A DNA stretch of 64,000 nucleotides, from NCBI RefSeq assembly GCF_011046735.1, contig NZ_CP049258.1:248001-312000 (forward strand). The letters are read 5' to 3'. The first letter of the stretch is position 1, and the number at the start of each line of letters is the position of its first letter. Both the position numbers and the translations under genes were made by a program. The stretch comes from Nordella sp. HKS 07. GTDB taxonomy: Bacteria; Pseudomonadota; Alphaproteobacteria; Rhizobiales; Aestuariivirgaceae. The notes beneath the pieces are model-generated. The model did no database searches and was not told where the DNA came from. It saw nothing but the letters and a program-made list of their open reading frames with translations. Positions 53,134-61,583 of the stretch are shown piece after piece.

Positions 53134-54086
53134 TGATCCGCGGTCTCATCGTCAACCCGCTATCCGGCAAGGCGAGCGGCAAGGGCCTGAAGCTGGCCTC
53201 GCTGCTCAAGGCGCATCCGCATGTCATGGTCCGGGTGCTCGAGAATTTCGCCCAGCTCAACCCCTTCGTTGCGGAAATGGCCGAAGCCGGTGTGACCGAT
53301 CTTTTCATCAGCTCGGGTGACGGCACCGTGCAGGCGATCCAGACCGAGATCGCCGAACGTCACGCGCCGAAGTTCTTTCCGCGCTTGTCGCTTCTGCCGC
53401 ACGGCACCACCAATATGACGGCGGCCGATCTGGGTTTCCGCAACCGAAGCGTAGAGGTCCAGGCGGATTTCATCGCCAACCGGGAGTCGCGCGCGATCGT
53501 CGCGCGCCCGACATTGCGCGCCGCCAACCCCAGGGATGGCCGGGTCCGCCACGGCATGTTCCTGGGAACCGGCGCCGTGTGGCAGGCCACCGTCTTCTGC
53601 CAGGAGGTCGTCCATGGCACCGGCTTGAAGGGTGATTTCGCCACCTTTGCAACCTTGGCAGCGGCAGTCGGCAAGGCGCTGTTCATCCGCGCCGATCCCC
53701 ATGATCACAAGCGGATTGATCGGCCTTATCCCATCGGGCTTGCCCGCGACGGCGCCGCGGTCCTGGACGGACAGCATCTCCTCCTTCTCGCGACCACACT
53801 CGACAAGCTCATTCTCGGCACCAGGCCCTTCTGGGGCGGCAAGAGCGGCCCGATCCGGGTCTCGACCATCCCCTATCCGATCCCCAGCATCGTGCGCTGG
53901 CTGCTGCCCTTGATGTATGGCGGCGAAGACCGCGGCGTGCCCGAAGGCGCCCGTAGCTATGCCGGTCAGGTTTTCGAGATTGCCTCGAAGACACCCTTTG
54001 TCATCGACGGTGAATTCTTCGAAGGGCCGGTCGAGGGGCCGCTCAGGCTCGAAACCGGTCCAGAATTCACCTATGTTTGCGGATGA
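53133..54086 (+). CDS. cpgB: Diacylglycerol/ceramide kinase-family lipid kinase
   Basis: A 317-residue DAGK-fold kinase: VNPLSGKASGKG near the N-terminus, the ATP site SSGDGTVQ (60-67; first glycine of the usual GGDGT replaced by Ser) and LPHGTTNMTAADLG, a variant of the PLGTGND loop. The C-terminal beta domain ends with IDGEFFEGP. It overlaps the transferase (1 nt) and the Tam41-like gene (4 nt). CpgB of Caulobacter is a reported ceramide kinase; the symbol rests on gene order plus fold and should be checked. Confidence 0.78.
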   Translation: MIRGLIVNPLSGKASGKGLKLASLLKAHPHVMVRVLENFAQLNPFVAEMAEAGVTDLFISSGDGTVQAIQTEIAERHAPKFFPRLSLLPHGTTNMTAADLGFRNRSVEVQADFIANRESRAIVARPTLRAANPRDGRVRHGMFLGTGAVWQATVFCQEVVHGTGLKGDFATFATLAAAVGKALFIRADPHDHKRIDRPYPIGLARDGAAVLDGQHLLLLATTLDKLILGTRPFWGGKSGPIRVSTIPYPIPSIVRWLLPLMYGGEDRGVPEGARSYAGQVFEIASKTPFVIDGEFFEGPVEGPLRLETGPEFTYVCG

Positions 54087-54964
54087 TGGCCACTCCGCCC
54101 GCCGACCTCTCGAGCCTCATCGCCAGGACGCTTGATCGTCCGCTTTCCCCGGATGTCCGGGCAATGGCCGACCACGTGCTCAGCCGGCATGCGAAGGCCG
54201 CCGCCATCCTCGCTTACGGTTCCTGCCTGCGCGGGGTCGGCACCGATGAATCGCTGATTGATCTCTATGTTCTCCTGGAGCGCGACGAGGATGTGAGCAC
54301 GAATGTGCTGAGCCGTCTGGGCGCCCGCCTCATGCCGCCGAATGTCTATTATGCCGAGACGCTCCATGAGGGCCGAACCTTGCGTTGCAAATATGCCGTT
54401 GTGACTCTGTCGGTCTTCGCCGCGCGCATGCGCCCGGAGACGACGAATCCCTACTTCTGGGCACGCTTTGCGCAACCCTCCGCACTTCTGCACGCCTCGA
54501 CCGACGTGAACCGCGCGCATGTCATAGCGGCGGTGACCCAGGCGGTCATCACCATGTATCGCGCCGCCATCGCCACAGCGCCTCGCGACAGCACACCGGC
54601 GGATACTTGGCGTAGCGGCTTCGAGGAGACCTATCTGACCGAACTGCGTCCCGAATCCGGGGGTCGCGCCGGCGAGCTCGTCGCCGCGAATGCCTCTTTC
54701 TATGACGCGGTGGCGCAGATGATCGGCCACCCGGATGTCCCGCCGGTGTCATGGTCGAAACGGCGCTGGGAAGGCAAGGCGCTCTCCGTCGCAAGACTGC
54801 TGAAGGCCGCTTTTACGTTCGAGGGTGGCGCATCCTACGCGGCATGGAAGATCGAGCGGCACAGCGGAAAGAAAATCGTGCTTTCGCCGTGGCAGCGGCG
54901 CCACCCCGTTCTCGCCGGTTTCCTGCTGCTGCCGAGATTGTTGTGGCGAGGCGCCATTAAGTGA
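54083..54964 (+). CDS. Tam41-like nucleotidyltransferase, candidate lipid-phosphate cytidylyltransferase
   Basis: 293 residues. The N-terminal half has a nucleotidyltransferase-superfamily motif ILAYGSCLRGVG followed by ESLIDLYVLL, then PNVYYAET and LRCKYAVVTLSVF, a succession I associate with Tam41 (mitochondrial CTP:phosphatidate cytidylyltransferase). The C-terminal half ends in a basic, hydrophobic helix (LAGFLLLPRLLWRG) that could touch the membrane. The start is the ATG at 54083, overlapping the kinase stop. Predicted reaction: CTP + ceramide-1-phosphate -> CDP-ceramide, feeding the transferase two genes upstream. Fold plausible, substrate inferred. Confidence 0.68.
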   Translation: MMATPPADLSSLIARTLDRPLSPDVRAMADHVLSRHAKAAAILAYGSCLRGVGTDESLIDLYVLLERDEDVSTNVLSRLGARLMPPNVYYAETLHEGRTLRCKYAVVTLSVFAARMRPETTNPYFWARFAQPSALLHASTDVNRAHVIAAVTQAVITMYRAAIATAPRDSTPADTWRSGFEETYLTELRPESGGRAGELVAANASFYDAVAQMIGHPDVPPVSWSKRRWEGKALSVARLLKAAFTFEGGASYAAWKIERHSGKKIVLSPWQRRHPVLAGFLLLPRLLWRGAIK

Positions 54965-55098
54965 AACGATGGCATGCGCTCACCTCGCCCGAAGGATTAA
55001 CGGATTATTTGCCACACTGATACTGCATAGCGTGTGTTAGCCTCTCCTTTCGGGCGACTCGGCATAAGTAATCATCAAGAATAAGCGTCCGGTGGATA

Positions 55099-57081
55099 AT
55101 GAAGCAGTCGATCGTCAGGCGGGCGATCTCGGTCGCACATCGCAGCGTCATGATCGCGCTCTTCGGCGCATTCCTGCTCACGGTCGCTGGAATGTTCGAA
55201 CGGTCGATATTCGAGAATTGGTCGCACCGGATCGACACCCGGCTGCAGCGTGCCGGCCTGGTCGCCAATCAGATTGCGCTCTTCGATGAGCGCCTCGCCA
55301 TGTTCGCCCATATGGCCGTGTCCAGCAGCGATTGGCGCTGGATTACCCGCTACGACAACACTGTCCCCCTGCTGGACCGTTCGATTGCCGACGCAATCGC
55401 CATGGCGCCGGAAGACGCCGCCCGGCGCTTCACGGCCTATGGCAAGAAGTCGCATGAGACGACGTTCAATATGGAGCGCCAGGCGCTGAACCTCATACGG
55501 AATGGGCAGAAGGCCGAGGCCGAGGCGATTCTGGATTCACGCACTTATGCAATGGAGAAGGCGCGCCTCACCAGCGAGACCAATCGCCTCGTCGAAGCCA
55601 CCCGCGACCAGTTGCGCTCGGACTTCGGGTCGGTTTCGAGATTCTCGGAGCTGTCGAAATTCTGCCTCGTGCTGATCGGCCTTGGAATATTGTGGTGGGC
55701 GCTCTATCGCAATCTCCGCCGCTCGGAAGATGTCTTCACCGAGGCCGAAGCCAATATCCGCTACCTCGCCATGCATGACGAACTGACCGGCCTCGCCAAC
55801 CGGCGCGCCCTCAGTGACCATCTCAGCGACAGGCTGCACGGCATGATCACCGGCGGCAGGAAGCTTGCCTTGATCTCGCTCGATATGGTCGGCTTCAAGA
55901 AGGTGAACAGCCTCTATGGTCATGTCGCCGGTGATACGATCCTTGCCGCCCTGGCCAAGCGGCTTCTGTCCAACCAGACCGGCTCCGCCAATACGTTCCG
56001 CGTCGGCGGCGACGAATTCGTGATCCTCACCGAGTTCACCGACGAACAGGATCTCGACGCGCAATGCGACAGGCTCATAAGGCTTTTGGAAAAGCCGATC
56101 GCGGCGGCTTCCGGGACCATATCGCTCAATGCCAGGCTCGGCGTCGCCAAGGCGCCCCAGGATGCGACCGATCCGTCATCGCTCTATCGAAAGGCCGACA
56201 TCGCGCTCCAGCACGCCCGCAGCGAGCAGTCCGGCATGGTCGTCCATTACCACGTGTCGATGGAGGATCGGATCAGATCGCGCGCGCGGATCGAAACCGA
56301 GTTGCCGGCGGCGATCGACCGCAACCTGATCTTGCCCTACTTCCAACCCGTGGTGGAGCTAGCAACTGGCCGACTGGTTGGCTTTGAAGCGCTGGCCCGT
56401 TGGGAGCACCCCGACGAAGGCCTGATGAGTCCCGACTGCTTCATCTCCGTCGCCGAGGAAGCCGGTCTCATTGACGAACTGTTTCTATCCATATTGCGGC
56501 AGGCTTGCGCCAATGCGCGGCTATGGCCGTCGCATCTTTCAGTGTCGGTGAACATGTCGCCGACGCAGCTCGCCAATCCGAACATATCCGCGCGGATAAG
56601 GGGCATCGTGATGGAAGCGGGCATCGCGCCCAACAGGCTCGAGATCGAGATCACCGAAGATGCCCTCGCCGCCAACTTCGACTCGGTGCGCCAGCCGCTG
56701 GCAGATATGCGAGCCCTCGGCGTCTCCATCGCCCTTGACGACTTCGGCACCGGCTATTCGAGCATGCAGCATCTTTCCGAATTGCTGATCAACAAGATCA
56801 AGATCGACAAATCTTTCATCCGCCCCACGCCCGATCCGCGGCAGAATGCCAATATCGTGCGTTCCATGCTGGGCCTCGCCCAAAGCCTCGGCCTGGCGAC
56901 CACCGCCGAAGGGATCGAGCGCCGGGCACAGGCGATCGAGCTTCAGGAACTGGGCTGCCTCTATGGGCAGGGCTATCTGTACAGCAAACCGGTGAACCAG
57001 CTCGCTTGCCTGGCCCTGATTGAGAAATGGGACTCGGCGGCAGCCCGCGCATCGGCGCGCATGCGCGAGGTCAGTGCATAA
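55099..57081 (+). CDS. Membrane-bound GGDEF-EAL cyclic-di-GMP enzyme
   Basis: 660 residues: TM1 about 14-36, a periplasmic helical region about 37-190, TM2 about 190-210, GGDEF domain with the intact RVGGDEF motif, then an EAL domain with FEALARWEHP, EIEITED, LDDFGTGYSS and KIDKSFI. Both domains keep their catalytic motifs, so it may make, cleave or switch between the two. It stands alone between the head-group genes and the minus-strand spt operon, after a 134-base promoter region (54965-55098). Whether it is functionally linked to sphingolipids is open. Confidence 0.92.
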   Translation: MKQSIVRRAISVAHRSVMIALFGAFLLTVAGMFERSIFENWSHRIDTRLQRAGLVANQIALFDERLAMFAHMAVSSSDWRWITRYDNTVPLLDRSIADAIAMAPEDAARRFTAYGKKSHETTFNMERQALNLIRNGQKAEAEAILDSRTYAMEKARLTSETNRLVEATRDQLRSDFGSVSRFSELSKFCLVLIGLGILWWALYRNLRRSEDVFTEAEANIRYLAMHDELTGLANRRALSDHLSDRLHGMITGGRKLALISLDMVGFKKVNSLYGHVAGDTILAALAKRLLSNQTGSANTFRVGGDEFVILTEFTDEQDLDAQCDRLIRLLEKPIAAASGTISLNARLGVAKAPQDATDPSSLYRKADIALQHARSEQSGMVVHYHVSMEDRIRSRARIETELPAAIDRNLILPYFQPVVELATGRLVGFEALARWEHPDEGLMSPDCFISVAEEAGLIDELFLSILRQACANARLWPSHLSVSVNMSPTQLANPNISARIRGIVMEAGIAPNRLEIEITEDALAANFDSVRQPLADMRALGVSIALDDFGTGYSSMQHLSELLINKIKIDKSFIRPTPDPRQNANIVRSMLGLAQSLGLATTAEGIERRAQAIELQELGCLYGQGYLYSKPVNQLACLALIEKWDSAAARASARMREVSA

Positions 57082-57126
57082 GCATCGGGCCGAAAAGTGC
57101 GGCGCGGTTTTCGGAGAACCCGATGC
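57082..57126. repeat. Palindromic element at the convergent end of the GGDEF-EAL and spt genes
   Basis: GCATCGGG (57082-57089) pairs with CCCGATGC (57119-57126). Inside, CCGAAAA (57090-57096) pairs with TTTTCGG (57108-57114), with AGAA unpaired on one side. It begins right after the GGDEF-EAL stop. The GCATC...CCGAAAAGTGC...GCGGTTTTCGG...GATGC shape is that of the abundant small palindromic repeats of Rhizobiales genomes, as I recall them. It may act as a bidirectional mRNA end. Confidence 0.7.
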
Positions 57127-57169
57127 GCAAATCAAAGAGACGGGGGCACCGAGCCGATCCCGTGGCGGT

Positions 57170-58372
57170 CTAAACCGCCTTCTTGTAGAGCCCTTGCGCG
57201 ACGACTTCGCCGAACAGGGCGATGATCCGGTCGATTTCCTCGAATGTATGCGCCGCCGATACCGAGCAGCGCAGCAGGCACTGTTTCCCGGGCGTGCCGG
57301 GTGGCAGGGCGATATTCACATATACACCGGCAGTGAGAAGTGCATTCCACATTGAGATGGTGGACACTTCGTCGGGACAATGGACCGCCACGATCGGGCT
57401 TACGCTGTCGCAACCGAGCGCCAGCCCCAATGACTTGAAGCCGTTGAACAGTCGGGCGGAATTGACGGACAGACGCTCACGCCGCTCTGGCTCGGCCCTG
57501 AGCTTGCGGATCGCGGCCAGCGCGGTTGCCACCGTGGCGGGCGACGGCGAGGCGGTGAACATATAGGGCCGCGACGCATATCGCAGCATGTTGAACAGGG
57601 GATGGTTACCGGCACCGAAGCCGCCGATGGCGCCGATGCTCTTCGAAAAGGTGCCGACGACGAAATCGACATCGTCCTCAAGTCCGGCTTCGTCCGCCAG
57701 TCCTCTGCCGTTCTTGCCGAGGACGCCGAAGGAGTGAGCCTCGTCGACGAGGAGTTGGAAGCCGTGCTTCTTCTTCACCTCGACGAACTCCGCCAGCGGC
57801 GCGCGGTCGCCCAGCATCGAATAGATGCCTTCGAGCACCACGAGACGGCCGCCTTCGTCTTCCGAACGCGCCAGACGCTTGTCGAGATCGCCAGCATCAT
57901 TATGGCGGAAGCGCACCAGCTTGGCGCCCGACAGTGTGCAGCCGTCATAGATCGAAGAATGCGAGTCGGCGTCGAGATAGATCGTGTCCTTGGGTCCCGC
58001 GAGGCCCGCCAGCATGCCGAGATTGGCCTGGTAGCCGGTCGTGAACATGATGCAGTGCTTGCGGTTGAGGAAGCCCGCGAGTTCCTTCTCGAGATCGCGA
58101 TGCATGGAATATGAGCCATTGGCGATGCGCGAACCCGTCGTGCCCGTGCCATAGAGAGCCATCGCCTCCTGCCCGGCGGCGATGCAGTCGGGATCGAAGG
58201 TGATGCCCATGTAGTTGTTGGTGCCCGCCAGCACGGTCTCGCGGCCATCGATGATGGCACGTGTCGGCGAAAGGATACGGTCATTGGTCAGGCTGACCGC
58301 GTTGACGCCGAGCGAGAGCATGCGTTCGTGACGTTCGGCGATCGCGCGATGTTTGTCGAATAGATCGGTCAT
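57170..58372 (-). CDS. spt: Serine palmitoyltransferase
   Basis: A 400-residue alpha-oxoamine synthase that condenses L-serine with an acyl thioester to 3-oxosphinganine. Features: NNYMGI, GTGTTGSRIANGS, the DSHSSIYDG region, DEAHSFGVLG (PLP aspartate), and the Schiff-base lysine in VGTFSKSIGAIGG. Compared with KBL/AONS paralogues the soluble SPT pattern is strong, and the upstream dedicated ACP (4 nt gap) plus the reductase settle the choice. The start is the ATG at 58372 (MTDLFDKHR). Last gene of the minus-strand operon. Confidence 0.88.
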   Translation of the reverse strand: MTDLFDKHRAIAERHERMLSLGVNAVSLTNDRILSPTRAIIDGRETVLAGTNNYMGITFDPDCIAAGQEAMALYGTGTTGSRIANGSYSMHRDLEKELAGFLNRKHCIMFTTGYQANLGMLAGLAGPKDTIYLDADSHSSIYDGCTLSGAKLVRFRHNDAGDLDKRLARSEDEGGRLVVLEGIYSMLGDRAPLAEFVEVKKKHGFQLLVDEAHSFGVLGKNGRGLADEAGLEDDVDFVVGTFSKSIGAIGGFGAGNHPLFNMLRYASRPYMFTASPSPATVATALAAIRKLRAEPERRERLSVNSARLFNGFKSLGLALGCDSVSPIVAVHCPDEVSTISMWNALLTAGVYVNIALPPGTPGKQCLLRCSVSAAHTFEEIDRIIALFGEVVAQGLYKKAV

Positions 58373-58376
58373 CTGT

Positions 58377-58625
58377 TCACACCTTTGCCAGCCGGGCATC
58401 GACGACCTTTACAAGGTCGCCAAGCGAGCGTGTTTCGGAAAGGACATTGAGAGGAATGTCGATGTTGAAGCGGTCCTCTACTTCCATGACGAAATCCATG
58501 ACCGTTACGGAATCGATATTGAGATCGGCTGAGATATCCGTGTCGGGCTTCAGGGCGATCTTGGCCGTGTTGAACGGTTCAAGCAGCTGACACAGTGTAT
58601 TGAATGTGTCCTCGCTCACGCTCAT
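58377..58625 (-). CDS. Acyl carrier protein dedicated to sphingolipid synthesis
   Basis: An 82-residue ACP with the four-helix pattern. The phosphopantetheine serine is S39 in LNIDSVTVMDF; the usual DSLD/E is DSVT here, a variant expected for a specialised carrier. It lies between the reductase (start overlaps its stop, ATGA at 58622-58625) and spt. It probably presents the acyl chain, loaded by the ligase at 59614, to serine palmitoyltransferase. Confidence 0.9.
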   Translation of the reverse strand: MSVSEDTFNTLCQLLEPFNTAKIALKPDTDISADLNIDSVTVMDFVMEVEDRFNIDIPLNVLSETRSLGDLVKVVDARLAKV

Positions 58626-59593
58626 TTTCTGCTCTCTCCATAAAACTTAGGCGATTGCCTTCTATCGACCGCGCTCCTGGCCGGCAACCATCCTTGTTCG
58701 CGATACCAGGCGATCGTAAGGCGGAAACCCTCGGCGAACTGCCTGGCATTCACCACCCCGTCGCCGCGCGCGACCCAATCGCTGTGATACAGCTCCCTCA
58801 CCTTCCCGGGCGTCAGCGGAACCCGCAATTTGAGCGCCGATCCCAGCATCCCCACCGGATAGGACAGGCCATGCAGCAGCCATTGCGGCGGGAAGATCGC
58901 CCGCGCCTCACGGCCTTCCGTTTCGGCCGCACTCTTCAAGAGGTCCGGCCAGCCATAGCCGCCGGGCCTTCCGTCATCGATCTCGTGCAGGCCTGCCATA
59001 TCGTCTGCCAGGCGTGCGATCAGGTAGTTTGCCAGATCCTCGACATAAATGAGCGAGATGCGCGCCTCACGGTTGGCCGGAATGACGGCAAGACGCCGGG
59101 TGAGCTGCGCCATCAGCGGCAAGGTGGCGCGGTCGCCCGGCCCATAGACCGCAGGCGGCCTGACGATGAGGAGGTTTAGCGGTGCGAGAGCGAGAAGCTT
59201 TTCCTCGGCCTCAAGCTTGCTTGCCCCGTAGTCGGAGAGTTGAGGCTCCCGAGCGGCAAGACTTGAAACATGAATGAAGCGCTCGACGCCGGCAGACATC
59301 GCGGCGCGGGCAAGCTTCTCCGTTCCTTGCGCATTGATGGCGAAAAAGCTGGCGCGATCAGGCGCGGCGATCGCGCCGGCCAGATGAATGACGGCCCCTG
59401 CTCCCGCAACCAGCCGCGCGAGTGCCGCTTCGTCGTCGAGGGTGCCGATGATTGTTTCCGCCCGGCCGAAGCCGCAGTCGCGCGGCCCTTCGCGCACGAG
59501 CAGCTTCAGGGAGAATCCTGCCTCATCGAGCGCCGCGACGAGGTGCCTGCCGACAAAACCGGTGCTTCCTGTAAGTGCAATCGGGCCTCGCAT
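58622..59593 (-). CDS. cerR: NAD(P)-dependent epimerase/dehydratase family protein, ceramide reductase-like
   Basis: A 323-residue extended SDR: nucleotide site TGSTGFVGRHLV, HLAGAIAAPD and the Y-x3-K pair in DYGASKLEAEEKL, then RPPAVYGPGD. The C-terminal part resembles 3-beta-HSD-type reductases. In Caulobacter, CerR reduces the 3-oxo group of the N-acylated intermediate, and the gene sits with spt and acp in the same order. No membrane helix is obvious apart from a hydrophobic stretch near 245-260. Enzymatic assignment from order plus fold. Confidence 0.82.
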   Translation of the reverse strand: MRGPIALTGSTGFVGRHLVAALDEAGFSLKLLVREGPRDCGFGRAETIIGTLDDEAALARLVAGAGAVIHLAGAIAAPDRASFFAINAQGTEKLARAAMSAGVERFIHVSSLAAREPQLSDYGASKLEAEEKLLALAPLNLLIVRPPAVYGPGDRATLPLMAQLTRRLAVIPANREARISLIYVEDLANYLIARLADDMAGLHEIDDGRPGGYGWPDLLKSAAETEGREARAIFPPQWLLHGLSYPVGMLGSALKLRVPLTPGKVRELYHSDWVARGDGVVNARQFAEGFRLTIAWYREQGWLPARSAVDRRQSPKFYGESRK

Positions 59594-59613
59594 CGGCCTC
59601 AGCCAATCGCGGA

Positions 59614-61461
59614 TTATTGGGCAGCTTCGAGCCGCGTCTCGTCAAGGGGACGTGGCAGCCGCGCCAACGGCGAAATCTCGGCGATGTCGCCCGCCAGATA
59701 GCCGTCTTTCGCGCCGGCGCGGGACAGCTTGCCGGACGAGGTAAAGGGCAGGCTCTTCGGCGCGACGAGTACGACAGCACACTCGACACCGGCCGTCTGA
59801 TGGACGGCGGCGGCGATATTCCGGCGCAATTCTTCCATTTCCGGGCCATCCGCCAGGCGGCAATGCACGAGAACGACGACATCGTCCTCGCCATCCTCGC
59901 CCTCGACTGCGAAGGCCGCGGCGTCGCCGCTGCGCAGGGGCTCGATCCGCTCGGCCGCCCATTCGATGTCCTGCGGCCAGATATTGCGGCCATTATGGAG
60001 GATCAGGTCCTTGGCGCGGCCAGTAATGACGATTTCGCCATCGAGCCAGTAGCCCATGTCGCCGGTGTCCATATAGCCATCGGCGGTCATGATCGCCTGG
60101 GTGGCTTCGATATTCTCGAAATAACCGGCCATCAGGCTCGGGCCTTTGAACAGGATATGGCCGATCTCGCGGTCGCCCAGATCCTGGCCGGCATCGTCAC
60201 GGATGACGATGTCATGGCCGGTGATCGGCTTGCCGCACACGACGAAGCTGCGCACCCGCTCAGGGCTCTGCTTGAGCTGCTCACTTGCCGGGACCGCGCG
60301 CTGCGCCAACTTGTAATGCAGGCGGTCGACGGTATCGACCTTCACCGGCTTGCTGAGGTCGGCGAAAGTGATGGCAAGTGTCGATTCGGCCATGCCGTAG
60401 CTAGGCGTGAAAGCCTTGGCGTCGAAGCCCGCGACCGCGAGCTTCTCGGCGAAATTGTTCAGGATATCGGCCCGCACCATGTCGCCGCCGATACCGGCGA
60501 CGCGCCACGACGTCAGATCGAGCGTCACCGCCTCGCCGTTGATCCGGCGCGCCGCGAGATCGAAGCCGAAAGATGGCGAGTAGGAGATGGTGCTGCGATT
60601 CTCCGACATCAGCTTGAGCCACAGCGCCGGGCGACGGGCAAATGACGGGGTCGACAGGAAATCGACCGTCACCTGGCCCATCATCGGCGACAGGCAGAAG
60701 CCGACGAGCCCCATGTCGTGATAGAGCGGCAGCCAGGAGAAGGCGCGATCCTCGTTGGTGATGCGCAGCCCGTCGCGCAGAATGCCGCGCGTATTGGCGA
60801 CGATCGCCTTCTGGGTGATGAGCACGCCCTTGGGGCTCGAGGTCGAGCCGGAGGAATACTGGATATAGGCCACATCGTCGACATCGAACGGCTTGAGCTT
60901 GTCGATGCTCTCGGGCAGCGCCGCCAGTTCCTCGAACGTCTTGACGATGGCCGTGTCGGCGAGTTTCGCCGCTTCACCGATATGCGAAATGAGATCGCCC
61001 GGCAGGATGACCGCGCCGGCGCGCGCCGTCTTCAGCATGCCGGCGATGCGTGAAACATAAGCTTCCTTGCCACCGATATACATCGAATAGGGCATGGGGC
61101 ACGGCACCAGGCCGGCATATTGGCAGCCGAAGAAGACCGCCATGAAATCGGGATTTGTTTCGGCAACAACCGCCACGCGATCACCGCGCTTCAGGCCAGT
61201 CGAGAGAAGCTTGCGCGCCGTGCTCAGCGCCCTGAGCCGCAACTCACGGTAGGTGAGCACATGCTCTAGCTGGCCGCGCGACGAATAGAAATTGAAGCCC
61301 GTCACACCCCGCGCGGCATAGTCGAGACCCGCGCTCAGTGTTGCAAAACCACCAAGCACTTTCGCCAGCACCGGGTTATGATGGGGCGTGGGCGTTAGCG
61401 CGAACTCCGCCGCGCTCTGCCTCAAACCGCCTTTGATCACCGTGCCGTGCAATTGATCCAA
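59614..61461 (-). CDS. Fatty acyl-AMP ligase / acyl-ACP synthetase-like enzyme
   Basis: A 615-residue ANL-superfamily adenylating enzyme. Core motifs: YSSGSTSSPKGVLIT (A3), FSWLPLYHDMGLVG (the FAAL-type HDMGL segment), TPSYGMAESTLAI and YMDTGDMGYWLDGEIVITGR. The HDMGL and AEST features favour FAAL-like enzymes that transfer acyl adenylates to an ACP. It should load the ACP at 58377. The frame opens with TTG 61461; a GTG at codon 8 is an alternative. A 122-base structured leader lies upstream. Confidence 0.87.
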   Translation of the reverse strand: MDQLHGTVIKGGLRQSAAEFALTPTPHHNPVLAKVLGGFATLSAGLDYAARGVTGFNFYSSRGQLEHVLTYRELRLRALSTARKLLSTGLKRGDRVAVVAETNPDFMAVFFGCQYAGLVPCPMPYSMYIGGKEAYVSRIAGMLKTARAGAVILPGDLISHIGEAAKLADTAIVKTFEELAALPESIDKLKPFDVDDVAYIQYSSGSTSSPKGVLITQKAIVANTRGILRDGLRITNEDRAFSWLPLYHDMGLVGFCLSPMMGQVTVDFLSTPSFARRPALWLKLMSENRSTISYSPSFGFDLAARRINGEAVTLDLTSWRVAGIGGDMVRADILNNFAEKLAVAGFDAKAFTPSYGMAESTLAITFADLSKPVKVDTVDRLHYKLAQRAVPASEQLKQSPERVRSFVVCGKPITGHDIVIRDDAGQDLGDREIGHILFKGPSLMAGYFENIEATQAIMTADGYMDTGDMGYWLDGEIVITGRAKDLILHNGRNIWPQDIEWAAERIEPLRSGDAAAFAVEGEDGEDDVVVLVHCRLADGPEMEELRRNIAAAVHQTAGVECAVVLVAPKSLPFTSSGKLSRAGAKDGYLAGDIAEISPLARLPRPLDETRLEAAQ

Positions 61462-61485
61462 CCTTCTTCGAATTTACTGATTGCA

Positions 61486-61538
61486 TCCTGCAACCGGGCA
61501 GGACTCGCTGAAATCCCCTGCCCTTAGCTATCAGCGAG
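61486..61538 (-). promoter_or_regulatory. Structured leader with mutually exclusive hairpins upstream of the acyl-AMP ligase
   Basis: Three perfect stems compete: stem A GGGCAGG (61496-61502) with CCTGCCC (61517-61523); stem B CTCGCTGA (61504-61511) with TCAGCGAG (61531-61538); stem C TCCTGC (61486-61491) with GCAGGA (61498-61503). A and B interleave, as in an H-type pseudoknot, and C excludes A. On the minus strand, B forms first, then A, then C, about 25 nt before the start codon. No T-run follows C. A cis-regulatory RNA switch or pseudoknot is possible. Confidence 0.5.
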
Positions 61539-61583
61539 AGGGGGAAGCTTAAAATCAAAAGGTATTTCAGATTATTAACGAGG

